This document shows, piece after piece, positions 23,026-29,893 of a DNA stretch of 29,893 nucleotides; within the stretch, counting starts at the first letter, position 1, and each line of letters opens with the position of its first letter. The notes under the pieces were generated by a model. The model worked only from the letters and a program-made list of their open reading frames with translations, made no database searches and was not told where the DNA came from. The DNA is from SAR202 cluster bacterium Io17-Chloro-G6 (GTDB lineage: Bacteria; Chloroflexota; Dehalococcoidia; UBA3495): positions 1 through 29,893 of the forward strand of contig MUCT01000049.1 of the NCBI GenBank assembly GCA_002816585.1. Direction: 5' to 3'. Made by a program: the position numbers and the translations under genes.

Positions 23026-24219
23026 TTACCGCAGGTCCAACAAATACCCAACCAGGGCATCAATCTCTTCATCGGTGAGACTCACTGTATCGTTTTGGTA
23101 CAACACGGCGCGGCCCGACATGTAGTTGCCGGGCTTGATCTTTTCCGGATCGTGCAGCCAGGCTATCAGATTTGTCTCAGACAGGTCCATCAGACCTGCC
23201 GCCAGGGTCTGACGGCTCCTGAGGTCGGTTAGGTTCGGCGCTGGTACGGGCGTGATGTCGCCTCCGGTTAGGAAGCCCTCTAGCCGGCTAGCCGCCAGAG
23301 CCGGGTCGTCCGGGCCGTCGATAGTATGGCACAGGGTGCAATTGGCCGCGAACAGCTTCTGTCCTTCCTCGCTTTTAGGAGTGTTGGCGGGAGGCGGCCC
23401 GTAGGCGGCAACCCAGGAATCAAAGTCGCCCTGTTCCATCACCGTGACGCGGAAGCGCATCAGAGCATGGGCCAGACCGCACAACTCGGCGCACTGCCCA
23501 AACAACGTCACCGGCAATTCCTCGTCGAACTCGTCCGAGTCGGCCTGGAACCACATGCTGTTGATGTGAGTGGGCACCATGTCGAGCTTCCCCGCCAATT
23601 TGGGGACCCAGAAACTGTGGATAACGTCGTCGGATTCCAGGTTGAACGTGATGGGCCGGTCGACGGGGATCCGCAGCTCGTTGGCGGTGATGATGTGCTT
23701 GCCGCTGCCGGCGTCTGGATATTCGAACTCAAACCACCACTGATGGCCGGTGACGTTCACATGCAGGGCTTCTGGAGCGGAGTCGGGGGGTTCTTCCACG
23801 TAAAAGAGGGTGGAAATGGACCAGATCCCCAATCCCAAGACCAGGATGGTCGGGATGATCGTCAGTGTAATCTCTAATGTAGTGTTGCCGTGAAGCGGGA
23901 GCGGCTTGGGTTGTCCCGGGCGCTTGCGGTAGCGGATGATGGCGTAGAGCAGAACACCCTCAACCAGGACAAAGACAATGACCATCATCCACAGTGTGAC
24001 GTTGAAAAGGTCTAACTGCCTTTGGGCCACGGGGCCGAAGGCTTCCCAGGTGGACATCCCGTCTTTATTGCAACCGGCCACTAACAAGAAAAGGGCCGTC
24101 ATCAACCCGAAGAGAACCGAACGGTTCTTTAGGCTGCGATTGTGTCCCGCGGACCCGGTAGTGTTTGGGGTGGGTTGCGCGGCAAAGGATCTTGCCCGCC
24201 GGAAGGGCGACAGCCCCAT
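23026..24219 (-). CDS. ctaC: Cytochrome c oxidase subunit II with fused cytochrome c (caa3 type)
   Basis: This 397-residue subunit II carries an extra C-terminal heme domain. A lipobox LVAGC (Cys50) follows a long N-terminal extension, then two membrane helices, then the CuA cupredoxin with VIHSFWVP and GQCAELCGLAHALM (H...C-x3-C-x3-H-x2-M). The cytochrome c domain has CTLCHT (CxxCH) and a likely Met ligand in PGNYMSG. Electrons thus enter through the tethered heme and CuA. I choose the ATG at 24219, seven bases after GGAG; an in-frame GTG at 24258 has no such support. A strong promoter lies in the 210-bp upstream gap. Confidence 0.94.
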   Translation of the reverse strand: MGLSPFRRARSFAAQPTPNTTGSAGHNRSLKNRSVLFGLMTALFLLVAGCNKDGMSTWEAFGPVAQRQLDLFNVTLWMMVIVFVLVEGVLLYAIIRYRKRPGQPKPLPLHGNTTLEITLTIIPTILVLGLGIWSISTLFYVEEPPDSAPEALHVNVTGHQWWFEFEYPDAGSGKHIITANELRIPVDRPITFNLESDDVIHSFWVPKLAGKLDMVPTHINSMWFQADSDEFDEELPVTLFGQCAELCGLAHALMRFRVTVMEQGDFDSWVAAYGPPPANTPKSEEGQKLFAANCTLCHTIDGPDDPALAASRLEGFLTGGDITPVPAPNLTDLRSRQTLAAGLMDLSETNLIAWLHDPEKIKPGNYMSGRAVLYQNDTVSLTDEEIDALVGYLLDLR

Positions 24220-24278
24220 TTTTCGACTCCCCGGAGCTTTACCGAGCTCGATTACCACGCCTTCGGCTGGCCTCTACC

Positions 24279-24296
24279 AGGGGTGATTTTACCCCT
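24279..24296 (-). other. Leader hairpin of ctaC
   Basis: AGGGGT and ACCCCT form a 6-bp stem around a six-base loop in the predicted ctaC leader, between the promoter and the ribosome site. No T-run follows, so it is not a clear terminator; a mild attenuating or stabilising role is possible. Confidence 0.3.
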
Positions 24297-24351
24297 GATC
24301 CGGCTGCCATTTGAGCGTAGTCTGTGCGAATTTTCACTAATCCTGGCGGAC

Positions 24352-24379
24352 ATTATCACAGTGCTGGCGGGACTGTCAA
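24352..24379 (-). promoter_or_regulatory. Strong sigma-70 type promoter upstream of ctaC
   Basis: On the minus strand a perfect TTGACA (24374-24379) is followed after 16 bases by GATAAT (24352-24357) with a TGT just before it (extended -10 like). This is the best promoter match in the window. It would start a transcript about 125 bases before the ctaC ATG, letting ctaCDEF be expressed independently of ctaAB. Confidence 0.65.
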
Positions 24380-24429
24380 CGCATCTGAGTATGGGTCAAA
24401 CGCATTGCGGTTTTACTTGAAACCCAGGG

Positions 24430-25347
24430 CTAGAACCGGTACACACCGTCGGCCAGCATGACCGCGAACAACAACGCCAAATACAAAAGCGAGTATAGGT
24501 ACAGATGCTTTGCTTTGCGGATTGCCTGCTCCCGTCTCAGTTTCCATGCCAGGACTATGAACATGGCGCCCAGGGCTGCGGCGGAGGCCAAATATACCAA
24601 GCCAACCGCGTCCGTTAGGGCGAAGAGCAGGGTCAGCGCCACCAGAGCCAGACTGTAGATGAATATGTTTTGGGTCGTCCGCTCTTCACCGGCCACCACC
24701 GGCAGCATGGGCACTCCCGCTTTTTGATAGTCGTTTTGGATCAAAAGCGCCAGTGCCCAAAAATGAGGCGGCGTCCAGAAAAAAACGATGGTGAACAGAT
24801 AGAGGGCCGGTAACTCGATTCCGCCGGTCACTGCGGCCCATCCAACGACAGGAGGGATGGAGCCAGCCGCGCCTCCAATGACGATGTTCTGCGGTGTGTT
24901 TCGTTTGAGCCAACCGGTGTAGACCACCAGATAGAACAACGATGCCGCCAGTGTGAGACTTGCCGACAATAGGTTCACCCAGTAGGCCAGCACGAAGAAG
25001 GCCGCGATGTTGAGGGCGATGCCGAAGGCCAAGGCGCTGATGGGCGTGATGCGGTTGCCGGCGACCGGCCGCCGTAATGTTCGGGACATCAAGGCGTCGA
25101 TGTCCTGGTCCAAAAAGTGGTTGATGGCGTTGGCCCCGCCGGCCCCCAATGCCCCTCCAACACAAACCAATGCCAAGGACTGAAGCGAGGGAATCCCTTC
25201 TGCTGCCAGGAACATGCCGCCGATGGCCGTGATCAGGAGAAGACTGATGATTGGAGGCTTGGTGAGCGCCAGGTAATCGCTGGCAACGGCGCGCAACCCG
25301 CCGGGTCTATTTGCCGCCGGCCGGCTGGTTCCGACTCCCTCAGCCAT
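24430..25347 (-). CDS. ctaB: Heme O synthase (protoheme IX farnesyltransferase)
   Basis: This 305-residue integral membrane prenyltransferase (UbiA family) adds a farnesyl group to heme B, giving heme O for the oxidase. The prenyl-diphosphate/Mg motif NAINHFLDQDIDALMSRT (NxxxDxxxD type) and the second loop YTGWLKRNTPQNIVIGGAAG are present, with about nine hydrophobic helices and KPPIISLLLITAIGGM near the start. Its start overlaps the ctaA stop by 8 bp, so they are co-translated. Confidence 0.94.
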   Translation of the reverse strand: MAEGVGTSRPAANRPGGLRAVASDYLALTKPPIISLLLITAIGGMFLAAEGIPSLQSLALVCVGGALGAGGANAINHFLDQDIDALMSRTLRRPVAGNRITPISALAFGIALNIAAFFVLAYWVNLLSASLTLAASLFYLVVYTGWLKRNTPQNIVIGGAAGSIPPVVGWAAVTGGIELPALYLFTIVFFWTPPHFWALALLIQNDYQKAGVPMLPVVAGEERTTQNIFIYSLALVALTLLFALTDAVGLVYLASAAALGAMFIVLAWKLRREQAIRKAKHLYLYSLLYLALLFAVMLADGVYRF

Positions 25348-26287
25348 GGGATACGCCGCTCCAACGGGAGCTTGGACTGGAGAATATTAGGACAATGAGA
25401 GCGGAGACTGCAATCCAGACAGCAGTGGCCAGGGCGAGATGCAGGGCGCGGAGTTCTTGACTGAAATTGGACCAGACAGCCCCTGCTCCGGCTAGGACTT
25501 GGGCCACGACCAAGCCGACAGCAATCATAGAGAACACCCGTATCTCAACGGGCTGGGTCCTGCCTCGAAAGCCGAGATGCAAGCTATAGAGGACGAACAG
25601 ACCCACGAAACCCGCCACGTACCGGTGAAACATGTGAATCAATTGTAGCCGGTGGCCTGGGAATGCTTCTCCCTGACAAAGCGGCCAGTCCAAACAGGCG
25701 CCGGTCGAGCCGGTGATGGTCACGTAGGAGCCGGAAAGAAGGAGAAGAAATACCGCGACGCCGGCTACCACGGCCAAGGGCGGGAACTTGCGGGTTTTGC
25801 CGGCCGCCCAGGTGGGGATCCCCAGCTCCAAGGGGCCGCGGTAGGCCACCACGGCCAGAACTACCAGGCAGGCTACTAAAGCTTCGCCAACGGCCAAATG
25901 CGCCATCACGGTAGCGCCTGGGAGTTCGGCAAGCACGGTGGCCCCGCCTAACATTGCTTGCGCTATCACCAGGCCAAACGCCAAAGTAGCCGGGACCAGG
26001 GCCCAAAGTTCCCGCCGGTATCGAACCCAAGCGGCGACGAATAAGAACAAGATTAGCGGGCCAACAACGAAAGACGCGGTTACCCGGTGGGAATACTCAA
26101 TGATGGCCTTGGTTTCTAGGGGTGGGAAGATGCCTCCGTCGCACCCGGGCCAATCTGGGCACCCCAGTCCCGAGCCGGTGACCCGCACCACTCCGCCCAA
26201 AATCACCAGGGCGAACGTGGCGAGGACAGTGAATGCTGAGATTCCCCGGAACCAGGCATGGAAACCTTCGGAGGCGCCTAGTGCCAT
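25340..26287 (-). CDS. ctaA: Heme A synthase
   Basis: This 315-residue membrane protein converts heme O to heme A. It shows the two-fold repeat of the COX15/CtaA family with about eight helices. Heme-ligand histidines occur at YSHRVTAS, VMAHLAVGEA, MFHRYVAGFV and ALHLALAT, and the paired cysteine loops (GLGCPDWPGCDGG and GACLDWPLCQG) are intact. First gene of the block ctaA-ctaB, followed by the oxidase structural genes. No good ribosome site is evident before the ATG. Confidence 0.93.
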   Translation of the reverse strand: MALGASEGFHAWFRGISAFTVLATFALVILGGVVRVTGSGLGCPDWPGCDGGIFPPLETKAIIEYSHRVTASFVVGPLILFLFVAAWVRYRRELWALVPATLAFGLVIAQAMLGGATVLAELPGATVMAHLAVGEALVACLVVLAVVAYRGPLELGIPTWAAGKTRKFPPLAVVAGVAVFLLLLSGSYVTITGSTGACLDWPLCQGEAFPGHRLQLIHMFHRYVAGFVGLFVLYSLHLGFRGRTQPVEIRVFSMIAVGLVVAQVLAGAGAVWSNFSQELRALHLALATAVWIAVSALIVLIFSSPSSRWSGVSHG

Positions 26288-26679
26288 GACCGTAGATCAG
26301 AAGGAGCGGATGAAATTACGGCGATTGCAGTGGAGTCGCTTGCCGGCGGCAGCAGGTGGTTACTGCTGGTCATGGTTAGGGGTTCCAGGCTGGGAGATTC
26401 TGTGAGGAACCAAGGCCCTTGTATCGGTGGAGGTATGATATCACCACGGCGCTAACGGCCGTTATTTGCCTTTGATTGACGTGGATGTGAAGGCTTCGAA
26501 AACGCCGGTCGGAGCGCCTCGAACAGTATCATAGGGCCTGGTCGATGTCAATAAATTCCATGCGTGACCAGGCACGAATCGGCCCCCTAAACGCTCTGGC
26601 GCTTCGACTTTTTGAGATGGGTTTGCTCTGGGACCAACGTCTGAACTAACTCCGGTCTGTGTTATCATTCTCTGCTGAC
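26288..26679. other. Divergent intergenic region between ctaA and the ABC exporter
   Basis: No credible gene lies here; a 68-residue minus-strand frame (26462-26668) has no family resemblance. The region should contain the ctaA promoter and the exporter promoter. It contains the 12-bp perfect palindrome TAACGGCCGTTA at 26453-26464 and a TATCAT -10-like box at 26663-26668 just before the exporter ATG. Confidence 0.45.
26453..26464. promoter_or_regulatory. Perfect 12-bp palindrome, possible operator
   Basis: TAACGGCCGTTA is a perfect palindrome about 165 bp upstream of ctaA and 215 bp upstream of the exporter gene. It could bind a dimeric regulator of one of them; no regulator gene is adjacent. 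Confidence 0.3.
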
Positions 26680-27627
26680 ATGGAGCAAGCTGTCCAAGTT
26701 GAAAACCTAGTTAAACGGTTCGGTTCTTTCACTGCGGTGGACGGGGTAACTTTTACTGTTGACCGCGGTGAGGTATTTGGGATATTGGGCCCCAACGGGG
26801 CCGGCAAGACCACCACACTAGAAATAATCGAGAGTCTCCAAAAGCCGACGGAAGGCCGGGTCAGCGTTTTGGGACTGGATGTTCAGTCCAACGCGACCGA
26901 GGTAAAGACCCGCATCGGAGTCCAACTACAGGCCTCCGCCTATTATGATTACCTCAACCTCAAGGAGATCCTCGCCCTGCTGGGCAGCTTTTACCCTAAT
27001 CGAGTTCCACCCCAATCCCTGCTTGAGCAGGTTGGTCTCTTGGACAAGTCGGCCAGCCGCATCGGTGAACTTTCAGGAGGACAGAAGCAGAGGTTCGCGG
27101 TAGCGGCCAGTTTGGTGAACTACCCGGAATTGGTGATCTTGGACGAGCCGACCACCGGCCTCGATCCCCAGGCCCGCCGCAATCTTTGGGGCCTGATCAA
27201 AGAGATAAACCGGCGCGGGGTCACCGTCGTCCTAACCACCCACTACATGGACGAAGCGGAGAACCTCTGCGGCCGCCTGGCCATAATGGACCATGGCGAA
27301 CTATTAGCTTTGGACACCCCGCACAACTTGATCAAGAAGCTCGAAGCCACCTATACGGTGAAGCTGACCATGGACAAACCAATGACTATGGCCCAGTTGA
27401 ATACCCTGAACGGTGGTGTCGAGATGCTCAAGTCCGGTGAGCAGGACCGGGAGGCGCCTGGAAAGGAGAACACCTACCTTCTACGGCTCACCAACAGCCC
27501 TAGCGCTTTACACACCTTGCTGGATGAGATAGCCAAGGCAGACCTGGGCCTGGAGAACCTGCAGATCACTCCGGTCACCTTGGAGGACGTCTTCCTCGAC
27601 CTCACCGGCAACGCATTGCGGGACTAG
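26680..27627 (+). CDS. ABC-2 type exporter ATP-binding protein
   Basis: This 315-residue DrrA-like ATPase carries Walker A GPNGAGKTT (from residue 37), signature LSGGQKQRFAVA (about residue 130), Walker B LVILDEPTTGLD, switch histidine VVLTTHYMDEAE and a C-terminal DrrA-type domain ending LEDVFLDLTG. With the permease encoded 2 bp downstream it would export a drug, lipid or polymer. I choose the ATG at 26680, which fits the family N-terminus, over a GTG at 26659. There is no ribosome site before the ATG and a -10-like TATCAT lies 11 bases upstream, so the mRNA may be leaderless. Confidence 0.88.
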   Translation: MEQAVQVENLVKRFGSFTAVDGVTFTVDRGEVFGILGPNGAGKTTTLEIIESLQKPTEGRVSVLGLDVQSNATEVKTRIGVQLQASAYYDYLNLKEILALLGSFYPNRVPPQSLLEQVGLLDKSASRIGELSGGQKQRFAVAASLVNYPELVILDEPTTGLDPQARRNLWGLIKEINRRGVTVVLTTHYMDEAENLCGRLAIMDHGELLALDTPHNLIKKLEATYTVKLTMDKPMTMAQLNTLNGGVEMLKSGEQDREAPGKENTYLLRLTNSPSALHTLLDEIAKADLGLENLQITPVTLEDVFLDLTGNALRD

Positions 27628-27629
27628 CC

Positions 27630-28718
27630 TTGGTTACGTTGACCTTGGCCAACCTGAAGATGATGGCTCGCAATCGCCAAGCCATATTCTGGGCGTTGTT
27701 CTTCCCTCTGCTTTTGGTGGTGGTGTTCGGCCTATTCGACTTCAGCGGGGTGAGCGCGGCCGACGTGGCCGTGATTGACCAGTCCGGAGGCGACAGGGCG
27801 TCATTGCTCCGGGACCGGTTGGGGGAGATAGAATTCTTGGAGCTGGAGTACGAAGACATTGACCCGGACGACGCGCGGGATAGGGTGGCCGACGGCGATC
27901 TAGGGTACCTGATTGTTATTCCGGAGACCTTCGACGACCCGGCTGCCCAGGCCCAAGCCGGTGGTCCTTCGCCGGTGACGCTGGTCTACAGCACCCGAAA
28001 CCCAGACCGCAATCAATTGGTGGACGGCGCGGTCCGCAATCTCGTGTCAGTGATTCACTCCGGCGGCGGCCCGGTCGTTCCGTCCCGGTTGCTTACTGCC
28101 GATGTCATCGACGTCCCCGAGGTCGACTATTTCGATAATGTGCTTTTGGGATTGTTGGGCTTGGGGATCATGACCAACTCCATAATCTCCATCGCCGTCC
28201 GGATCAGCACTTACCGCAATCAGTCCATCTTGAAGCGGCTTTTGGTCACCCCGCTGCCGATCTGGAAATTTTTCGCCGCGGAAATAACGGCCCACGTGCT
28301 TCTTGCCCTGATGCAGGCTGGCATCATCCTGGCTGTGGGGGTCTTCGTATTTGGCGGGCGGGTCCACGGAAACATACTGTGGGTTTTAACCATCGCCGCG
28401 GTGGGCAGCATCGTATTCTTGAACATCGGGTTCATCCTGTCCGCCTGGGCCAAGTCTCCGGCTGCCGCCTCTGGGATGGGCAACGCGGTGTCGCTGCCTA
28501 TGATGTTCTTCGCCGGGACATTTTTCTCCACGGCAGCTCTGCCTTGGGTGCTGCCCCAATTATCCTGGGCGTTGCCCCTCACGCCCATGCTGGCGGCGCT
28601 GCGGGACGTTGCCATAGACAGCGCGCCGATTTGGGAGACCTGGCCTAGGCTGGCGATTATGGGCGGTTGGGTGGCGGCTACGGCCATCGTGGCCACCAAG
28701 GTGTTTAAGTTCGGTTGA
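27630..28718 (+). CDS. ABC-2 type exporter permease
   Basis: This 362-residue membrane protein of the ABC-2 family (DrrB/YhgE-like architecture) has one N-terminal helix (AIFWALFFPLLLVVVFGLF), a large extracytoplasmic domain of about 130 residues, then five or six helices in the second half, including SIVFLNIGFILSAWAKSPAA and AVSLPMMFFAGTFFSTAALP, the classic ABC-2 segments. The TTG start lies 2 bp after the ATPase stop. The substrate cannot be predicted. Confidence 0.87.
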   Translation: MVTLTLANLKMMARNRQAIFWALFFPLLLVVVFGLFDFSGVSAADVAVIDQSGGDRASLLRDRLGEIEFLELEYEDIDPDDARDRVADGDLGYLIVIPETFDDPAAQAQAGGPSPVTLVYSTRNPDRNQLVDGAVRNLVSVIHSGGGPVVPSRLLTADVIDVPEVDYFDNVLLGLLGLGIMTNSIISIAVRISTYRNQSILKRLLVTPLPIWKFFAAEITAHVLLALMQAGIILAVGVFVFGGRVHGNILWVLTIAAVGSIVFLNIGFILSAWAKSPAAASGMGNAVSLPMMFFAGTFFSTAALPWVLPQLSWALPLTPMLAALRDVAIDSAPIWETWPRLAIMGGWVAATAIVATKVFKFG

Positions 28719-28726
28719 TCGAATTC

Positions 28727-29059
28727 ATGAACCGGTCAGCCTCAACGAAGCTGGCGCTGACCCTGATGCTGGGAGCGGCTTTATTGCTGATAGCGGCGGC
28801 TTGTGGCGGCGGTGAAAAGCAGGTGACCGGGTTGGTGCTGGAGGTTGTCGAACGCAGCCTAGTAGAGATAGAGTTACTTCGGGTGCGGGATGACGATGGC
28901 AACGTCTGGGAATTCTCCACGGAAGGTGACGTTGGCACCAGCGCTGTCCATCTGAAGCTACATCAAGTGGCCGGAGACAAGATCGTCGTCACATTTCGGG
29001 AGGTTGGTGGCCGTCTGATTGCGTTTGAAGTGAAGGACGCCGCCGGCCCCGGTGGTTAG
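28727..29059 (+). CDS. Small putative lipoprotein
   Basis: This 110-residue protein has a signal peptide (KLALTLMLGAALLLIAAAC) ending in a lipobox-like site followed by GGGEK, so it is probably lipid-anchored outside the cytoplasm. The mature part alternates short strands (VTGLVLEVVERSLVEIELLR, then KIVVTFREVGG) and may be a small OB-like or beta-barrel domain; I recognise no family. The ATG at 28727 gives the cleanest signal; a TTG at 28715 overlapping the permease stop would add four residues. It probably belongs to the exporter operon. Its stop overlaps the convergent redoxin gene by 4 bp. Confidence 0.68.
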   Translation: MNRSASTKLALTLMLGAALLLIAAACGGGEKQVTGLVLEVVERSLVEIELLRVRDDDGNVWEFSTEGDVGTSAVHLKLHQVAGDKIVVTFREVGGRLIAFEVKDAAGPGG

Positions 29060-29893
29060 AGAATCTCCCGGAGCTTTGCCTCGATCTCTTCCGCCGTGGT
29101 GAACTGCTCGAATTTGGCATAGACCAAGCCCTGGGCGTCGATGATGAAGGTCCACGGCTCCGTGGGCAGACCCCACTCGTCCACGGCGGGAACCAGTCCC
29201 CCGGCAGGTCTTCCCCCTTCCAACAAATGGGGGCTTTCAAAGACCTCAACGTGGATATAGTTGGCCTGGTCCCCCACCTTGTCTTTGACTTTGCTTAGTT
29301 CCCCAACCTGCGGCCCACAGGTAGCTCTGACGCAGAAGGCCGGGGTGGCGAAGACGACCGCCAAAGGCTTCCCTTGCTGTAATGCCTCGTGGATGGAAAA
29401 CCGGTACAAGCCGGGGTCGGGCTCCGGAGAACTTGTGATATGGGAAAGGTCGTCTACTTCGGCTCCGGTGTGGGTCACGCTCGCCGGAGCGAAGGATCCG
29501 ACCTCCGGAGTGCTGGCGGTCTCCTTCAGGATGAAATTGGCTTGAGCAAATATGGGAGTGCCGTCCGTGGAAGTGGCGTTGACGTCGATCTCATAAACTC
29601 CGGCGGCATCCAGGTCTACCTCCAAAACAAATACGCCTCCTACGGCCGTGGGCCAGCTTACGAACTGGGCCGTGACTGAGTCCTTGAGCTCCCTGGAATC
29701 TTCCCTCGGAACTAGGAAATATGCCGCTACTTCTGAACTCTCTGCGGGCACCGGCATTCCCTCCCGGTCGACGATCCCGAAGAGAATTCGGCTGTGGCCC
29801 ACAGCCATGTCGGTGGTAATGATGATCGCGGAGTAGTCGGGTCCGCCCGCTTGTTGCTCACTGGAGATGATTGGGTCTTCCGAGTCTGAAGAG
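29056..29893 (-). CDS. Thioredoxin-fold (redoxin-like) protein, 5' end beyond window
   Basis: The frame is open to the right edge with no start codon in the last 84 bases, so the true start and probably a signal peptide lie outside; at least 279 residues are visible. The N-terminal part looks like an Ig/beta-sandwich domain (ILFGIVDREGMPVP ... GVYEIDVNATSTDG). The C-terminal part is a thioredoxin fold with VVFATPAFCVRATCGPQVGE (Cys pair spaced C-x4-C) and the cis-proline strand TEPWTFIIDAQGLVYAKF. It is probably a secreted or membrane-anchored disulfide or redox protein. It is convergent with the small lipoprotein. Confidence 0.75.
   Translation of the reverse strand, partial: SSDSEDPIISSEQQAGGPDYSAIIITTDMAVGHSRILFGIVDREGMPVPAESSEVAAYFLVPREDSRELKDSVTAQFVSWPTAVGGVFVLEVDLDAAGVYEIDVNATSTDGTPIFAQANFILKETASTPEVGSFAPASVTHTGAEVDDLSHITSSPEPDPGLYRFSIHEALQQGKPLAVVFATPAFCVRATCGPQVGELSKVKDKVGDQANYIHVEVFESPHLLEGGRPAGGLVPAVDEWGLPTEPWTFIIDAQGLVYAKFEQFTTAEEIEAKLREIL

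Noticed and set aside
1..29893. CRISPR array, tRNA, rRNA or insertion sequence
   Set aside because: No regular repeat-spacer pattern, no cloverleaf with a convincing T-loop, no rRNA-like stretch and no transposase motif was found on reading both strands.

Overview
The window looks like a piece of an aerobic bacterial chromosome, most likely from an uncultivated Chloroflexota lineage (a SAR202/Dehalococcoidia-like relative). This placement is inferred from gene content: two PPOX-type F420/flavin oxidoreductases, a ctaA-ctaB-ctaCDEF cytochrome oxidase block, split gcvPA/gcvPB, a tandem MaoC protein and many TTG/GTG starts. No rRNA or tRNA gene is present to test it. Most genes look moderately GC-rich. 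Four blocks look visibly AT-richer and may be acquired: proVW at the left edge, the Fic module, the dcd pair and the ATPase/Toprim pair.

Layout, left to right. 1-3723 (minus): glycine-betaine-type ABC permease and CBS-ATPase, a decayed TetR remnant, and an aldo/keto reductase. 3837-4772 (plus): a PPOX oxidoreductase and a HicB/HicA-like pair whose hicA start lies out of frame. 4761-6688 (minus): a tandem MaoC hotdog protein, then a Fic/Doc toxin behind a 46-residue charged helical protein, with tandem palindromes upstream. About 600 bp without a convincing gene follows. 7293-8228 (plus): a beta-hydroxyacid dehydrogenase. 8275-9139 (minus): dCTP deaminase with a small unknown protein. 9343-13695 (minus): the glycine cleavage operon gcvT-gcvH-gcvPA-gcvPB. 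13964-15711 (plus): an OLD/RecF-like AAA ATPase and a DUF4276 Toprim-like protein, a probable anti-phage pair, joined by overlapping stop/start to an SDR and a small Os1348-like protein. 16752-19507: a CrtC/AttH-like lipoprotein, a second PPOX protein, a carboxylesterase and a DUF952 protein.

19626-26287 (minus) encodes heme A synthesis (ctaA, ctaB) and a caa3-type cytochrome oxidase. Subunit II carries its own cytochrome c domain. Subunit IV carries a C-terminal blue-copper (cupredoxin) domain with azurin ligand spacing, which is the most unusual protein architecture here. 26680-29059 (plus) holds an ABC-2 type exporter and a small lipoprotein. The right edge cuts a thioredoxin-fold gene on the minus strand.

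The points most worth following are the ATPase-Toprim pair, the subunit IV-cupredoxin fusion, and two toxin-antitoxin modules whose toxins both lack a normal start codon at the expected place.
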